Numbered from the stretch's first letter, positions 52,680 to 63,237 are shown. The stretch is DNA of 64,000 bases from Mucilaginibacter celer (GCF_003576455.2 NZ_CP032869.1:868001-932000), one strand, 5' to 3'. Made by a program: numbers and translations. The notes: generated from the sequence alone by a model not told the origin.

Positions 52680-55600
52680 ATGAAACCAAATTTACTCGAA
52701 AAGGATTCTCCTCACCGGAAAAGAACACCCCGCTTTTTCGCCCTTGCAACAAGTATGGCTATGGCTTGCTTTGTTGCCGCTCAATTGCCTGCCGTGGCTG
52801 CCGCGGGTAGTGTTAACGAACAACGCCTGCCCGATGCCCGTATAAGCGGCCAGGTAACAGACGAAAAAGGCCAAACCTTACCCGGCGTGAGTGTTGCCTT
52901 AAAAGGCACTTCAACCGGTGTTGTTACCGATATTAACGGTAAGTTTAGCCTTAACGTGCCTAATGCTTCATCTGGCACATTGGTATTTAGCTACATCGGC
53001 TATAATACGCAGGAAATTATACTCAACGGGCAAACAACGCTCAACATACAACTACAGGGCGATTCAAAATCGTTGAACGAAGTTGTGGTTGTAGGTTATG
53101 GTACCCAGAAAAAAGCAACCTTAACAGGCTCTATTTCACAGGTAAAGGGTTCGGAATTAGTTAAAAGCCCGCAGCCCAATCTTTCAAACGGTATTGCTGG
53201 TCGTGTTTCTGGCGTGATCGTTAATAACCGTAGCGGCGAGCCTGGATATGACGGCTCGGGCATTACCGTGCGTGGTTTGGCAACCAGCACCAATAACGAT
53301 GTATTAGTTGTAGTTGATGGCGTTCCGGCCCAGATAGGCGGTTTGGAAAGGCTTGATCCTAATGATATTGAAAGTTTTTCAGTATTAAAAGACGCTTCGG
53401 CGGCTATTTACGGTAACCGTGCAGCTAACGGCGTTATACTTATCACTACTAAACGTGGTAAAACCGGTAAGCCAACGATTAATTATAGCTACAACCAGGG
53501 ATTTAGCTCACCAACCCGTTTGCCAAAAATGGCTGATGCAGCCACTTACGCGCAAATCATGAATGAGATTAGTTACGACTCGAATCCGGCGGGTGGTTTA
53601 AATCAATCATATACTGCCGAGCAGATCCAGAAATTTCGTGATGGTTCTGATCCGTTAAATTATCCTAACACCGATTGGGAAAAGCAAACACTTAAAAGTT
53701 ATGCCTTGCAAAACCAGCATAGCCTTTCTATTGCCGGTGGTAATGATGATGTTAAATATTTTGTATCGTTAGGTACCCTTTATCAGGACGGTATTTACAA
53801 AAATGGTGCTACCAAATATCACCAATACAATTTTCGCTCAAATATTGATGCCAACGTAACCAAGCGTTTAAAAGTTGGTTTGTCTCTTTCCGGCCGTGAA
53901 GAAGACAGGCAATTTCCTGTATCCGGTGCCGGTGATATTTTCAGATCTGTTTATCGTGCTAAACCTATTGTAGCCGCTTATTATCCAAACGGTTTGCCAA
54001 CTACAGGTATCGAAAATAATAACCCGGCTGTTCAGGTAACCGATATTGGTGGAACATCCAATAACCCAAAACAGGTTTTTAACGGTATATTAAAAGGAAG
54101 TTACGCTATTCCGGGTATTGAAGGGTTATCAGTTGATGGTTTTTTCTCTGTTGATAAATCATACAATTTCAATAAAAACTTCAGTAAGCCTTATGTTTTA
54201 TACAGCTATGCAGCGAGTTCAAATACTTATAATAACGTTACCGTAGGTGGCAATAACAACGCGGCTACATTATTTGAATCGCAAAGAAGCGATGTGTTAC
54301 TTACCTCAAACATCAAACTAAACTACGCGCATAAATTTGGCTTGCACGATGTTAGCGCGTTTGTAGGTTATGAGCAAAGTAAAAACCACATCGAGTATTT
54401 CGATGCCACTCGCTTTAACTATTTGTCATCACAATTGCCCGATCTGTCGCAAGGCGGTGGCGCAGCTACAGATTATCTAAACTCGGGCTGGAGCTCAAAT
54501 TACAATCGCGCCAGCTACATTGGCCGTTTAACTTATGCCTATGATGAAAAGTATTTGTTTGAAGGCCAGATGCGTGCGGATGGTACCTCAATATTTCCAG
54601 GCGCAAAACGGTGGGGATATTTTCCTTCGGCTTCAATAGGATGGAGAATTACAAAAGAAGACTGGTTTAAAAACAGCGTAGGTTTTTTTGATGACTTGAA
54701 ACTGCGGGCTTCTTATGGTTCGTTGGGTAGCGATAACATTTCGCCTTTCCAATATTTTAATAACTATACCCTTGTTAATAATGGCTTTGTTGCAAGTAAC
54801 CCCGGTAGCGGATCAAATGTTATCCAGCCAAACGTAACCTTGACAAAACTTGCAAATCCTAACATAACGTGGGAAACTGCAAAGAAACTTGATATCGGTA
54901 TTAATGCTACTTTCCTGCATAATTTTACCGTTGAGGCGATTTACTTCCAACAAAGAAGGCGTAATGTACTTGCTGCCAGGAACGCTTCTATTCCGGCAAC
55001 ATCGGGCATAGTTAACCCTTACGGATCAGATCCATTAGTACCGCTTGAAAACATAGGAAAATTTAACAGCGATGGCTTTGAGGCTACTTTAGGTTATAAC
55101 CACACCGGTCATGAATTTACCTGGGGCTTAAGCGGTAATATTACCTATGCAAAAAGCAAAATTGTATTTATTGACGAGGCTCCCGGCGCCATAAGCTATC
55201 AGCGTGCAACTGGAGGACCATTAAATAATTACCTGCTTTACGACGCGATAGGCATATTCCGCACCCAGGCCCAGCTTGATGCAACGCCGCACGTAACAGG
55301 CGCTAAAGTTGGCGATTTGATATACCGTGATGTTAATAATGACCAGCAAATAAATGCCGACGATCAAACCCGTACAAAATATGGCAATATCCCGCAAATT
55401 ACTTATGGTTTTACTTTAAACGCGGCATACAAAAACTTCGATCTTACAGTATTGCTTTCAGGCCAGGCGCAGGTTAGCCAGTATGTATTGCCGGAGGCTG
55501 GTAGTGTGGGTAACTTTTACAGCAGCTGGGCTGATAACCGTTTCAGCTCAACAAACACTAACGGCACTTATCCACGGGTAACAGACCGTTCATCAAATGC

Positions 55601-55862
55601 TATAAGCGGCGGCTTGTATAACAGTACTTTTTGGTTAAATGATGCGTCGTTTGTGAGGGTCAAGAACGTACAACTGGGCTACAATTTCAACGCTCCTTTC
55701 CTGTCAAAACTTAAAATCGGTGGCTTAAGGGTGTATGCAAGTGCATTCAACCTGTTAACCTTTACAAAAGTGAAAGATTATGACCCAGAAGGTACCAGTG
55801 GCAGCGGCCAGTTTTATCCGCAACAGCGAATTATAAACTTAGGTGCTAACGTGAAATTTTAA
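52680..55862 (+). CDS. susC: SusC/RagA-family TonB-linked outer membrane transporter (second PUL)
   Basis: The 1060-residue protein has an unusually long N-terminus: about 25 charged residues before the hydrophobic signal (ALATSMAMACFVAAQLPAVAAA). Then come the carboxypeptidase-like domain (about 54-130; ISGQVTDEKGQTLPGVSVALKGT), the SusC signature EVVVVGYGTQKKATLTGSISQV, plug and barrel, ending IINLGANVKF. It would import the oligosaccharides made by the surface GH5/GH30 enzymes and pairs with SusD 13 bp downstream. There is no STN domain, in line with control by the HTCS. Confidence 0.95.
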   Translation: MKPNLLEKDSPHRKRTPRFFALATSMAMACFVAAQLPAVAAAGSVNEQRLPDARISGQVTDEKGQTLPGVSVALKGTSTGVVTDINGKFSLNVPNASSGTLVFSYIGYNTQEIILNGQTTLNIQLQGDSKSLNEVVVVGYGTQKKATLTGSISQVKGSELVKSPQPNLSNGIAGRVSGVIVNNRSGEPGYDGSGITVRGLATSTNNDVLVVVDGVPAQIGGLERLDPNDIESFSVLKDASAAIYGNRAANGVILITTKRGKTGKPTINYSYNQGFSSPTRLPKMADAATYAQIMNEISYDSNPAGGLNQSYTAEQIQKFRDGSDPLNYPNTDWEKQTLKSYALQNQHSLSIAGGNDDVKYFVSLGTLYQDGIYKNGATKYHQYNFRSNIDANVTKRLKVGLSLSGREEDRQFPVSGAGDIFRSVYRAKPIVAAYYPNGLPTTGIENNNPAVQVTDIGGTSNNPKQVFNGILKGSYAIPGIEGLSVDGFFSVDKSYNFNKNFSKPYVLYSYAASSNTYNNVTVGGNNNAATLFESQRSDVLLTSNIKLNYAHKFGLHDVSAFVGYEQSKNHIEYFDATRFNYLSSQLPDLSQGGGAATDYLNSGWSSNYNRASYIGRLTYAYDEKYLFEGQMRADGTSIFPGAKRWGYFPSASIGWRITKEDWFKNSVGFFDDLKLRASYGSLGSDNISPFQYFNNYTLVNNGFVASNPGSGSNVIQPNVTLTKLANPNITWETAKKLDIGINATFLHNFTVEAIYFQQRRRNVLAARNASIPATSGIVNPYGSDPLVPLENIGKFNSDGFEATLGYNHTGHEFTWGLSGNITYAKSKIVFIDEAPGAISYQRATGGPLNNYLLYDAIGIFRTQAQLDATPHVTGAKVGDLIYRDVNNDQQINADDQTRTKYGNIPQITYGFTLNAAYKNFDLTVLLSGQAQVSQYVLPEAGSVGNFYSSWADNRFSSTNTNGTYPRVTDRSSNAISGGLYNSTFWLNDASFVRVKNVQLGYNFNAPFLSKLKIGGLRVYASAFNLLTFTKVKDYDPEGTSGSGQFYPQQRIINLGANVKF

Positions 55863-55875
55863 TTAACAGATAATA

Positions 55876-57579
55876 ATGAAATTACAATATAAAACCCCGC
55901 TACTATTTTTAATGATGGGCGGTATGCTGAGCATCACAGCATGTAAAAAGAACTTACTGGATGTAACACCTACCGATAGGATCGCATCATCGGCCATTGC
56001 TTCGGATACCGCGGTGTTTGAAGCTTACGTAACCAACCGTTATATCGGTGCCAAATTACAGGATAAAGAAGGCGACGGCTCAAATCCCGGTTTTGGTCGT
56101 GGTTTTGAATACAGCATGTGGAGCTCACTAACCGATGAGTCGATCTATAATAATGATGATGCAACCTGGTTGATTCAAAGAGGCCAGCTTGCGCCTGAAA
56201 ATTTAGGTGGTGCTGGTGTGCTTTGGGGGCGTAGCTATCGTAGCATACGGGAATGTAACTCGGCACTTGCCTTGTTGCCTACCATTAATATGAGTGCTGC
56301 TCACAAAACCCGTATTGAAGGTGAGCTTAAGTTTATCAGGGCTTTCCGTTACCAGGACCTGATCCGTAACTATGGCAAGGTTGTTTTGATAGGCGATAAG
56401 GTGACCAACCTTAATGATAATTTGCAGGATCCTGCATTGTTTAAACGCGCTTCTATCAAAGAAGGTATCGATTACGCAGTGGCTCAGCTGGATGATGCAG
56501 CTTCGAAACTGCCTTTAAATAATGATGGTACCTGGCTTTTAGGTCGTGCTACTAAAGGGGCGGCTTTGGCTTTGAAATCAAGGCTAACGCTTTATGCGGC
56601 AAGTCCGTTATATGCTGCCGGTAGCTGGACTGATGCGGTAGCTGCCGCGCAAGCCGTTATCAGCCTCAATAAATATGGTATTTATGCAGGCGGTTACGGT
56701 AACCTGTTTTTGGTTAATGAAACCAACGAAACCATTTTTGAACGTTTATACACCAAAAATGCCAATCACACCCACCTTGAAATTGCCAACGGCCCTAACG
56801 GCTACGGCGGTTGGGCTGGTAACTCACCACTGCAAAATTTGGTTGACGATTATGAAATGGATAACGGTAAAGCCATTACTGATCCGACTTCTGGTTATGA
56901 CCCGACACATCCTTACGACCATCGCGACCCAAGGTTTGCCGCAACCGTTTTATATAACGGTGCCCCATACCGTGAAAGATCAATCGAATCTTTCATTCCG
57001 GGTGGTAAGGACAGTAAAGATGGCGATAGTAACTGGAACACTACAAAAACAGGTTACTATCTTAAAAAATTCATGAATGATGCCTATCCGCTGCAAAACC
57101 CATGGGGTAACGCTGGCTTCCAGCCATGGATCTACTTCCGTTATGCCGAGGTATTGCTAAACTTTGCCGAAGCTGCTAACGAAGCTTACGGTCCCGATGT
57201 GATCCCTGCTGGTTCAAGTTTATCTGCGCGTACGGCAATAAACCAGATCCGTTCCCGTCCGGGTGTAAATATGCCTGCTTTGGCAGCCGGCATGTCAAAA
57301 ACGGATATGACTAACGCAATACGCAATGAACGCCGCGTGGAACTTGCTTTCGAAGAACACCGCTTTTATGACGTACGCCGCTGGAAAATTGCCGACGTTA
57401 CCGAAAACAAACCGGCTGCTGGTGTAATTATTACTAAAAATGCCAACGGTACATTTACTTATACACCAAAAGTGGCTTTGGATGGCCGCTCATTCAAACC
57501 TCAACATTACTGGTTGCCTATACCAAGGTCTGAAATTCAGGCTTCGGGTAACCTGTTAGAACAAAATCCTGGCTATTAA
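55876..57579 (+). CDS. susD: SusD/RagB-family glycan-binding lipoprotein (second PUL)
   Basis: The lipobox gives Cys23 (SITACKKNLLD), followed by the SusD fold: RIEGELKFIRAFRYQDLIRNYGKVVLIGD, helical repeats with SRLTLYAASPLYAAG, and the C-terminal signature RNERRVELAFEEHRFYDVRRWKIADVTEN...YWLPIPRSEIQ...NPGY. At 567 residues it is somewhat longer than the SusD of the first locus (503) because of a large middle insertion. A hairpin follows that may lower expression of the enzymes relative to susCD. Confidence 0.95.
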   Translation: MKLQYKTPLLFLMMGGMLSITACKKNLLDVTPTDRIASSAIASDTAVFEAYVTNRYIGAKLQDKEGDGSNPGFGRGFEYSMWSSLTDESIYNNDDATWLIQRGQLAPENLGGAGVLWGRSYRSIRECNSALALLPTINMSAAHKTRIEGELKFIRAFRYQDLIRNYGKVVLIGDKVTNLNDNLQDPALFKRASIKEGIDYAVAQLDDAASKLPLNNDGTWLLGRATKGAALALKSRLTLYAASPLYAAGSWTDAVAAAQAVISLNKYGIYAGGYGNLFLVNETNETIFERLYTKNANHTHLEIANGPNGYGGWAGNSPLQNLVDDYEMDNGKAITDPTSGYDPTHPYDHRDPRFAATVLYNGAPYRERSIESFIPGGKDSKDGDSNWNTTKTGYYLKKFMNDAYPLQNPWGNAGFQPWIYFRYAEVLLNFAEAANEAYGPDVIPAGSSLSARTAINQIRSRPGVNMPALAAGMSKTDMTNAIRNERRVELAFEEHRFYDVRRWKIADVTENKPAAGVIITKNANGTFTYTPKVALDGRSFKPQHYWLPIPRSEIQASGNLLEQNPGY

Positions 57580-57593
57580 CAATCGCTGATATT

Positions 57594-57624
57594 GGGGGAG
57601 GAAGTTCTTTCTTCCCCCTTTTTT
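57594..57624 (+). terminator. Terminator-like hairpin between susD and the GH5 gene
   Basis: gggggaggaag (57594-57604) pairs with ctttcttccccc (57607-57618) with G-T pairs and a 3-nt loop, followed by six T. It starts 14 bp after the susD stop codon. Since the enzymes downstream have no obvious promoter, it probably acts by partial termination. Confidence 0.65.
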
Positions 57625-57651
57625 AATCCAATTATTAACCTATAGCAAATT

Positions 57652-59154
57652 ATGAAGAACCTGAGTTTTTTATTAGTAGCGATATGTTGTTTAATGGCCG
57701 GATGTAAGAAAGATAATGTTGTAACAAATCAACCAGCAACAACAGATGAAACAAAACCCGGAAACGATATCGTTACCACCGATTCGACACCGGCAAGCGC
57801 CCTGAAAGGCGTGAACTGGGCGGCAGATGGAGATAATTTTAGCGATGGTATATTGGTGCTGAGCGGATTGGCTTCAACAGATAGTTATGCCACCGTATCA
57901 AGCAAGGCCGATGCTGTTTTAACCGGCATCCAAACCAATACAGGTGCCAATACGCTGAGGATACCGGTAAACTATTCAACTGTATCACAAACCTGGTGGA
58001 ATTCATACACCGGCGTTATAGACAAGGCGCTTAGCAAGGGGATGAACGTTATATTAGGCTATTGGGAAGCCAATTCATCCAAAGATGGAAAAATCGACAA
58101 TACCACCGAGTTTTGGTCGATGTGGCAAACCATCGTAACCAAATATGGCGGCAATGCCCATGTGTACTTTGAAATTTTTAACGAGCCGCATGGCTACACT
58201 TTAAGCGAGTGGACCACCATTTGCGCCCAATGGCTAAGCAATTATCCATCGGTACCGCAAGGCCGCATCCTCATCAGCGGAACGTCATACTCGCAGGATA
58301 TTACCGGGGTAGGTGCTGATAGCCGTTTTTCAGGCTGTTTGCTGTCGATACATGACTATACCTTTTTCAGTAACGGTACTTTAACAACCGCCCTGCAATG
58401 GGAAAACCGTTTTAAAGGCAACATTGGCGCTTACAGCAGCCGGGCAGTGCTAACCGAGTTCGGTATCCCGATGACGGGTGGTAAAAACTATACCGGGGCC
58501 ATCAATGCCGATCAGGAAATTGCCTACCTGCAAGGTTTAACCAACCAGGTACGGGCATATACTATGGGCGCGGTTTACTGGCCGGGCATACGCACCGGCG
58601 ATAGCTACGCCATACAGCAATTAAATGGCACAGGTACAAGTTATACCGTATCAACAACCAATGCATCGGGCTTAAGCCGAATTAAATATGCCTGGGGTGT
58701 AGGCGCGGGTGGTACCGATGCTTTTTATACCGGTGCATATTATCGCTTTTTAAACATGAATAGCGGTCAGGCTCTTGACGTTAACGGAGCTTCAACAGCA
58801 AACGGAGCAGGCATTATTCAATGGCCGCAAAACGGTGGTAATAACCAGCAATGGATCATAACCAATAACGGTGGGGGTTATTACAAAATAACCAACCGCA
58901 ACAGCAGCCAGGCGCTCGATGTAAATATGAGCTCGACCGCTAACGGCGCCGGAATAATACAATACCCATGGAACGGTGGTAACAACCAGCAATGGCAGCT
59001 TACCAGTACCGGCACCGGTATTTACAAAGTCATTAACCGCAATAGCGGCAAGGCTTTGGATGTAAACGGTGCTTCAACCGCAAATGGAGCAAACATTATA
59101 CAATATGTCTACGGTGGTGGTAATAATCAGCAATGGCAAATTGTGCAACAGTAA
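57652..59154 (+). CDS. GH5 family glycanase lipoprotein with C-terminal ricin-type lectin domain
   Basis: The 500-residue lipoprotein (Cys18 in LMAGCKKDN) has a GH5 catalytic domain (about 48-345) with acid/base Glu178 (IFNEPHG) and nucleophile Glu269 (VLTEFGIP), and a C-terminal ricin-type trefoil (about 360-500) with three QW repeats (ALDVNGASTANGAGIIQW...NNQQW). The trefoil, CBM13-like, likely binds galactose- or xylose-containing glycans. GH5 includes many specificities; with GH30, GH2 and GH35 next door a galactan-type or arabinogalactan-linked substrate is more likely than cellulose, but this is inference. Confidence 0.88.
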   Translation: MKNLSFLLVAICCLMAGCKKDNVVTNQPATTDETKPGNDIVTTDSTPASALKGVNWAADGDNFSDGILVLSGLASTDSYATVSSKADAVLTGIQTNTGANTLRIPVNYSTVSQTWWNSYTGVIDKALSKGMNVILGYWEANSSKDGKIDNTTEFWSMWQTIVTKYGGNAHVYFEIFNEPHGYTLSEWTTICAQWLSNYPSVPQGRILISGTSYSQDITGVGADSRFSGCLLSIHDYTFFSNGTLTTALQWENRFKGNIGAYSSRAVLTEFGIPMTGGKNYTGAINADQEIAYLQGLTNQVRAYTMGAVYWPGIRTGDSYAIQQLNGTGTSYTVSTTNASGLSRIKYAWGVGAGGTDAFYTGAYYRFLNMNSGQALDVNGASTANGAGIIQWPQNGGNNQQWIITNNGGGYYKITNRNSSQALDVNMSSTANGAGIIQYPWNGGNNQQWQLTSTGTGIYKVINRNSGKALDVNGASTANGANIIQYVYGGGNNQQWQIVQQ

Positions 59155-59159
59155 TAATA

Positions 59160-59191
59160 CATTACAACCTGCTGCATTGCAGGTTGTAATG
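59160..59191 (+). other. Perfect hairpin between the GH5 and GH30 genes
   Basis: A perfect 13-bp stem (cattacaacctgc 59160-59172, gcaggttgtaatg 59179-59191) has a 6-nt loop and no proper T run. It is 11 bp before the GH30 start and probably shapes mRNA processing or stability. Confidence 0.6.
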
Positions 59192-59202
59192 TTGATTTTA
59201 GA

Positions 59203-60735
59203 ATGATGACATTTAACTCTACTATAAAAAAAATCCTTCCTTTTGCTGCTGCTTTGGGACTTCAAATCCCTTTAGCTATTGGGCAGGTGAAGGAGGTTAC
59301 CATCAAAATTGATCTTTCAAAAACTTATCAAACCATTGATAATTTTGCTGCTTCAGATGCATGGTCGTGCCAGTTTGTGGGCAACTGGCCCGATGCCAAA
59401 CGCAACCAGATTGCCGATTGGCTTTTTAGCCGGGAAACTTATGCCGATGGCTCACCAAAAGGGATCGGCCTGTCTATGTGGCGATTCAATATTGGCGCGG
59501 GCAGCACCCAGCAGGGAGACGCGAGTGGTATAAAAGACGAGTGGCGTCGTGCTGAATCGTTTTTAAATGAGGATGGTAGCTATAACTGGCAAAACCAGGC
59601 TGCTCAGGTGTGGTTTTTAAAGGCGGCGAAGCAACGTGGCGTGAATCAGTTTTTAGGATTTAATAACAGTCCGCCGGTGCAGTTTACGGTAAACGGTAAA
59701 AGTTATGCAAATGGCGGCAAAGTGAACATCGCGCCTGGTAAATATGATGCGTATGCTAAGTTTTTGGCCGATGTTGTGAAAGGCGTTGAAAAAACAAGCG
59801 GGGTTAAGTTCAACTACATCAGCCCGATAAACGAACCGCAATGGGATTGGAGCGATGGCGGGCAGGAAGGTGCACCTTATAATAATACCGAGATAGCAGG
59901 AGTAGCCCGCGCCATTGATAAAGAATTTACAGCGAATAAGATCAACTCAAAAATATTAATTGGCGAAGCAGGCAGCATTAACTATTTGTTTACCAAAGGT
60001 GATAAACCCGGAAAAGGCAGCCAGATCAGCGATTTTTTTAAACCCGGTTCTGCAAATTACATTGGCGATCTGCCATCGGTAGCCAAAACCATCGCTACGC
60101 ATAGCTATTTCAGTACCTCGCCAATGGCTTCATCGGTAAAAGCCCGTACTGCTTTGGCTGATACGGTTGCTACCGTTAAAGGCCTCAACTTGTGGCAATC
60201 AGAATATTGCATTTTAGGCGATAATGCAGGTGAGATAAATGGAAGCAGGCGTGACCTCGGTATTGATGCGGCTTTATACCTCGCATCGGTTATCCATACC
60301 GATCTCGCGGTGGCCAATGCCTCTGCCTGGCAATGGTGGACGGCTATTTCGGCTTATGATTATAAAGACGGATTAGTTTATGTAGATAGAGATAAAACCG
60401 ACGGCAATTTTTACTCCAGCAAAATGCTTTGGGCTATGGGCAACTACAGCCGCTTCATTAAGCCCGGAGCAATAAGGGTTAACGCTGAAGCCTCATCAAC
60501 AGATAAGTCTTTGTTGGTATCGGCTTATAAAAATGCTAAAAACGTTGTTTTGGTGGTGGTAAACACTTCGGCAAATGACGTTAGCGCGGATATTAATGGA
60601 GGAAATAATAAACTAAAACTGGTATCATCCTATCTCACATCGCAAAATGCCGAACTGAAAGCAGGCAAGGCATCGGTACCAAAACAAATTATCCCGGCCC
60701 GCTCGGTAATCACTTTTACCGGAACTATCAATTAA
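59203..60735 (+). CDS. GH30 family glycoside hydrolase, endo-beta-1,6-galactanase-like
   Basis: The 510-residue exported protein has a (beta/alpha)8 barrel plus a C-terminal beta domain (about 425-510). The acid/base is Glu211 in ISPINEPQWDWSDGGQEGAPYNNTEIA and the nucleophile Glu334 in WQSEYC. The QEG-PYNNTEIA segment after the acid/base resembles the endo-beta-1,6-galactanase branch of GH30 more than glucuronoxylanase or glucosylceramidase branches; I recall this from fungal and Bacteroidota galactanases. Translation may begin at either of two adjacent ATG codons (59203 or 59206). The neighbouring beta-galactosidases would finish the galacto-oligosaccharides. Confidence 0.85.
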   Translation: MMTFNSTIKKILPFAAALGLQIPLAIGQVKEVTIKIDLSKTYQTIDNFAASDAWSCQFVGNWPDAKRNQIADWLFSRETYADGSPKGIGLSMWRFNIGAGSTQQGDASGIKDEWRRAESFLNEDGSYNWQNQAAQVWFLKAAKQRGVNQFLGFNNSPPVQFTVNGKSYANGGKVNIAPGKYDAYAKFLADVVKGVEKTSGVKFNYISPINEPQWDWSDGGQEGAPYNNTEIAGVARAIDKEFTANKINSKILIGEAGSINYLFTKGDKPGKGSQISDFFKPGSANYIGDLPSVAKTIATHSYFSTSPMASSVKARTALADTVATVKGLNLWQSEYCILGDNAGEINGSRRDLGIDAALYLASVIHTDLAVANASAWQWWTAISAYDYKDGLVYVDRDKTDGNFYSSKMLWAMGNYSRFIKPGAIRVNAEASSTDKSLLVSAYKNAKNVVLVVVNTSANDVSADINGGNNKLKLVSSYLTSQNAELKAGKASVPKQIIPARSVITFTGTIN

Positions 60736-60751
60736 AACACACTATCGCCAA

Positions 60752-63190
60752 ATGAAAAATAAAAATTACCTGTTTCTGCTTTTTGCTTTCCTCGCGCTGG
60801 TTCCAGGTCTGGTAAAAGCCCAGGATATGAGTGGTAAAACCGTATTTAACGCGGCATGGGGTTTTCACAAGGGAGACATCAATAACAACATCGGCGGCCT
60901 CGCAACCGAAACAAACTGGAAAACGGTCGATTTACCACACGACTGGAGTATTGAAGGGCCTTTTAGCGATGAATGGGCAAGCGCCACAGGTTACCTGCCC
61001 GGAGGCATAGGCTGGTATAAGAAAAGTTTTGCAGGCAATACCGCCTGGAAAGGCAAACAGGTATACATTTATTTTGATGGTGTTTATAAAAACAGCGAAG
61101 TATGGCTTAACGGGCATTTATTGGGTAAACGTCCAAACGGTTTTATCGCTTTTGAATATGAGCTAACGCCGTACCTGAATTTAACCGGTAAAAACACCAT
61201 CGCGGTAAAAGTTGACCATAGCGAATTTGCCGATTCGAGATGGTACACCGGTTCGGGTATTTATCGTAACGTTTACCTGATCGTTAAAGATCCGGTGCAT
61301 ATCGGGCCCTGGGATTTGGCTTTCACAACTCCTGAAGTATCGGCAGAGAAAGCCTCGGCCAAAGTTAAAGTTGATATAACTAACAGCACAAAAACAGCGG
61401 CCATCGTATCTGTAAATATAAGCCTGGTTGATAATAAAGGTAAAGTCGCCTCTTCTCTGCAAAAACAAGTAAAAGTAAAAGTAAAGCCGGGCAAACAGCA
61501 GGTTGATTTTGAGCAACAAATCATCTCGCCGCAATTGTGGGATACTAAAAATGCCAACCTGTATCAATTAAAAGTGGTGCTTAACCGCAATGGGAAAAAG
61601 GTTGATGAGATAACTCAGTTGGTAGGTATCCGCAGTATTCGTTTTGATAAGGATAAAGGCTTCTTTTTAAATGAAAAGAGCACCAAGCTGAAAGGCGTTT
61701 GTATCCATGATGATGCAGGCGCTTTGGGTGTTGCTGTTCCGGAAGAAGTTTGGGTGCGCAGGCTGAAAATATTAAAAGATGCGGGTGTAAACTCGCTCAG
61801 GTTAAGCCATAACCCGCATGCCGATTATTTGTATGATCTGTGCGATAAAATGGGTTTCCTGGTAATGGATGAAGCTTTTGACGAGTGGGAGATAGGCAAA
61901 AACAAATGGGTAGCCGGATGGAATGTTGGCACCCCATCAAAAAATGGTTACCACGAATATTTTAAAGAATGGGCTGATAGGGACGTGCATGATATGGTTT
62001 TACGTTCGCGCAATCATCCATCAATCATTATGTGGAGCATTGGCAACGAGATTGATTATCCTAACGACCCTTACTCCCACGAGGTGCTGAATACGGGCCG
62101 AAACCCGCAGATCTACGGCAAAGGATATCTGCCCGATCATCCGGCGGCAAGCGGTTTAACCCCGATAGCCAAACGATTGGTAAAAGCTGTAAAAGATATT
62201 GATACCACCCGCCCGGTAACCGCCGCGCTGGCCGGTGTAGTAATGTCGAACGAGGTGGGATACCCCGAGGTATTGGACGTGGTAGGTTATAACTACCAGG
62301 AGTACCGCTATCCGGAAGATCATAAAAAATATCCTAACCGAATTATTTATGGCAGTGAGAACGGCATGCAACAGCAAGCCTGGAATGCGGTTGATAGCAA
62401 CGAATACATCTCAGCCCAATATCTGTGGACCGGTATCGATTACCTGGGTGAGGCCGGAAAATGGCCGCAACGCAGCAATGGCGCAGGTTTGATAGATCTG
62501 GCAGGCTTTAAAAAGCCCGAATACTTTTTCAGGCAGAGTTTATGGGCCGATAAGCCGATGGTGTACATAGGTGCACGGGCTATCACCAGCACCGAAGACC
62601 GCGGCATCTGGAGCCACCGCACCGCCGAACCCACTTGGAACTGGCAACCCGGCAGTAAAATAAAGGTGGATTGCTTTACCAATTGCCAGGAAGCCGAACT
62701 GTTTTTAAACGGTAAATCATTAGGCAAACAAAAACTAAGCGAAGCCCGTAGCCGCACCCCGTCATGGCAGGTTGACTATGAACCGGGCGAGTTGGTTGTT
62801 AAAGGTTATAACAACGGTACCGAAGTTAGCAGCAATAGTATCAAAACAACGAGTGAGGCTTATCAGCTTAAAACCATAGCCGATAACACAACTTTTGGCC
62901 ACAAAACAAAAGGTTTGAGCCAGGTAGAGGTTTATATTACCGATAAAGACGGCAACCCTGTATTTGCGGCCGATGATGAGATTACTGTATCTGTAACAGG
63001 CCCGGCAAAATTATTGGGTTTGGAAAGTGGCAGCACCAGCAGTCATGAAAGTTACCAGGCGAACCAGCGTAAGGCCTTGCATGGGCGCTTGCTGGCTTAT
63101 GTTCAAACTAACGGTACTCCCGGCAAGGTACAGGTACAATTTAGTGCCGGTAAGCTTAAATCATCAACTGTAACATTAACTGCAAAATAG
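60752..63190 (+). CDS. GH2 family beta-galactosidase-like enzyme
   Basis: The 812-residue protein has a signal peptide (to VKAQ, residue 24), an N-terminal sugar-binding domain (about 35-190; TDLPHDW-like TVDLPHDWSIEGPF, VWLNGHLLGKRPNG), an Ig-like domain, and the barrel with acid/base Glu433 (WSIGNEIDYPND) and nucleophile Glu536 (YGSENG). Two beta domains close the chain (DUF4982-like region NWQPGSKIKVDCFTNCQEAELFLNGKSLG and an invasin/Ig-like tail). This layout is that of exo-acting Bacteroidota beta-galactosidases. It begins 16 bp after the GH30 gene. Confidence 0.9.
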   Translation: MKNKNYLFLLFAFLALVPGLVKAQDMSGKTVFNAAWGFHKGDINNNIGGLATETNWKTVDLPHDWSIEGPFSDEWASATGYLPGGIGWYKKSFAGNTAWKGKQVYIYFDGVYKNSEVWLNGHLLGKRPNGFIAFEYELTPYLNLTGKNTIAVKVDHSEFADSRWYTGSGIYRNVYLIVKDPVHIGPWDLAFTTPEVSAEKASAKVKVDITNSTKTAAIVSVNISLVDNKGKVASSLQKQVKVKVKPGKQQVDFEQQIISPQLWDTKNANLYQLKVVLNRNGKKVDEITQLVGIRSIRFDKDKGFFLNEKSTKLKGVCIHDDAGALGVAVPEEVWVRRLKILKDAGVNSLRLSHNPHADYLYDLCDKMGFLVMDEAFDEWEIGKNKWVAGWNVGTPSKNGYHEYFKEWADRDVHDMVLRSRNHPSIIMWSIGNEIDYPNDPYSHEVLNTGRNPQIYGKGYLPDHPAASGLTPIAKRLVKAVKDIDTTRPVTAALAGVVMSNEVGYPEVLDVVGYNYQEYRYPEDHKKYPNRIIYGSENGMQQQAWNAVDSNEYISAQYLWTGIDYLGEAGKWPQRSNGAGLIDLAGFKKPEYFFRQSLWADKPMVYIGARAITSTEDRGIWSHRTAEPTWNWQPGSKIKVDCFTNCQEAELFLNGKSLGKQKLSEARSRTPSWQVDYEPGELVVKGYNNGTEVSSNSIKTTSEAYQLKTIADNTTFGHKTKGLSQVEVYITDKDGNPVFAADDEITVSVTGPAKLLGLESGSTSSHESYQANQRKALHGRLLAYVQTNGTPGKVQVQFSAGKLKSSTVTLTAK

Positions 63191-63237
63191 GCACAGGCAC
63201 AGCAAGATAAAAATTTACACCCCTGCATTTTTAATAT

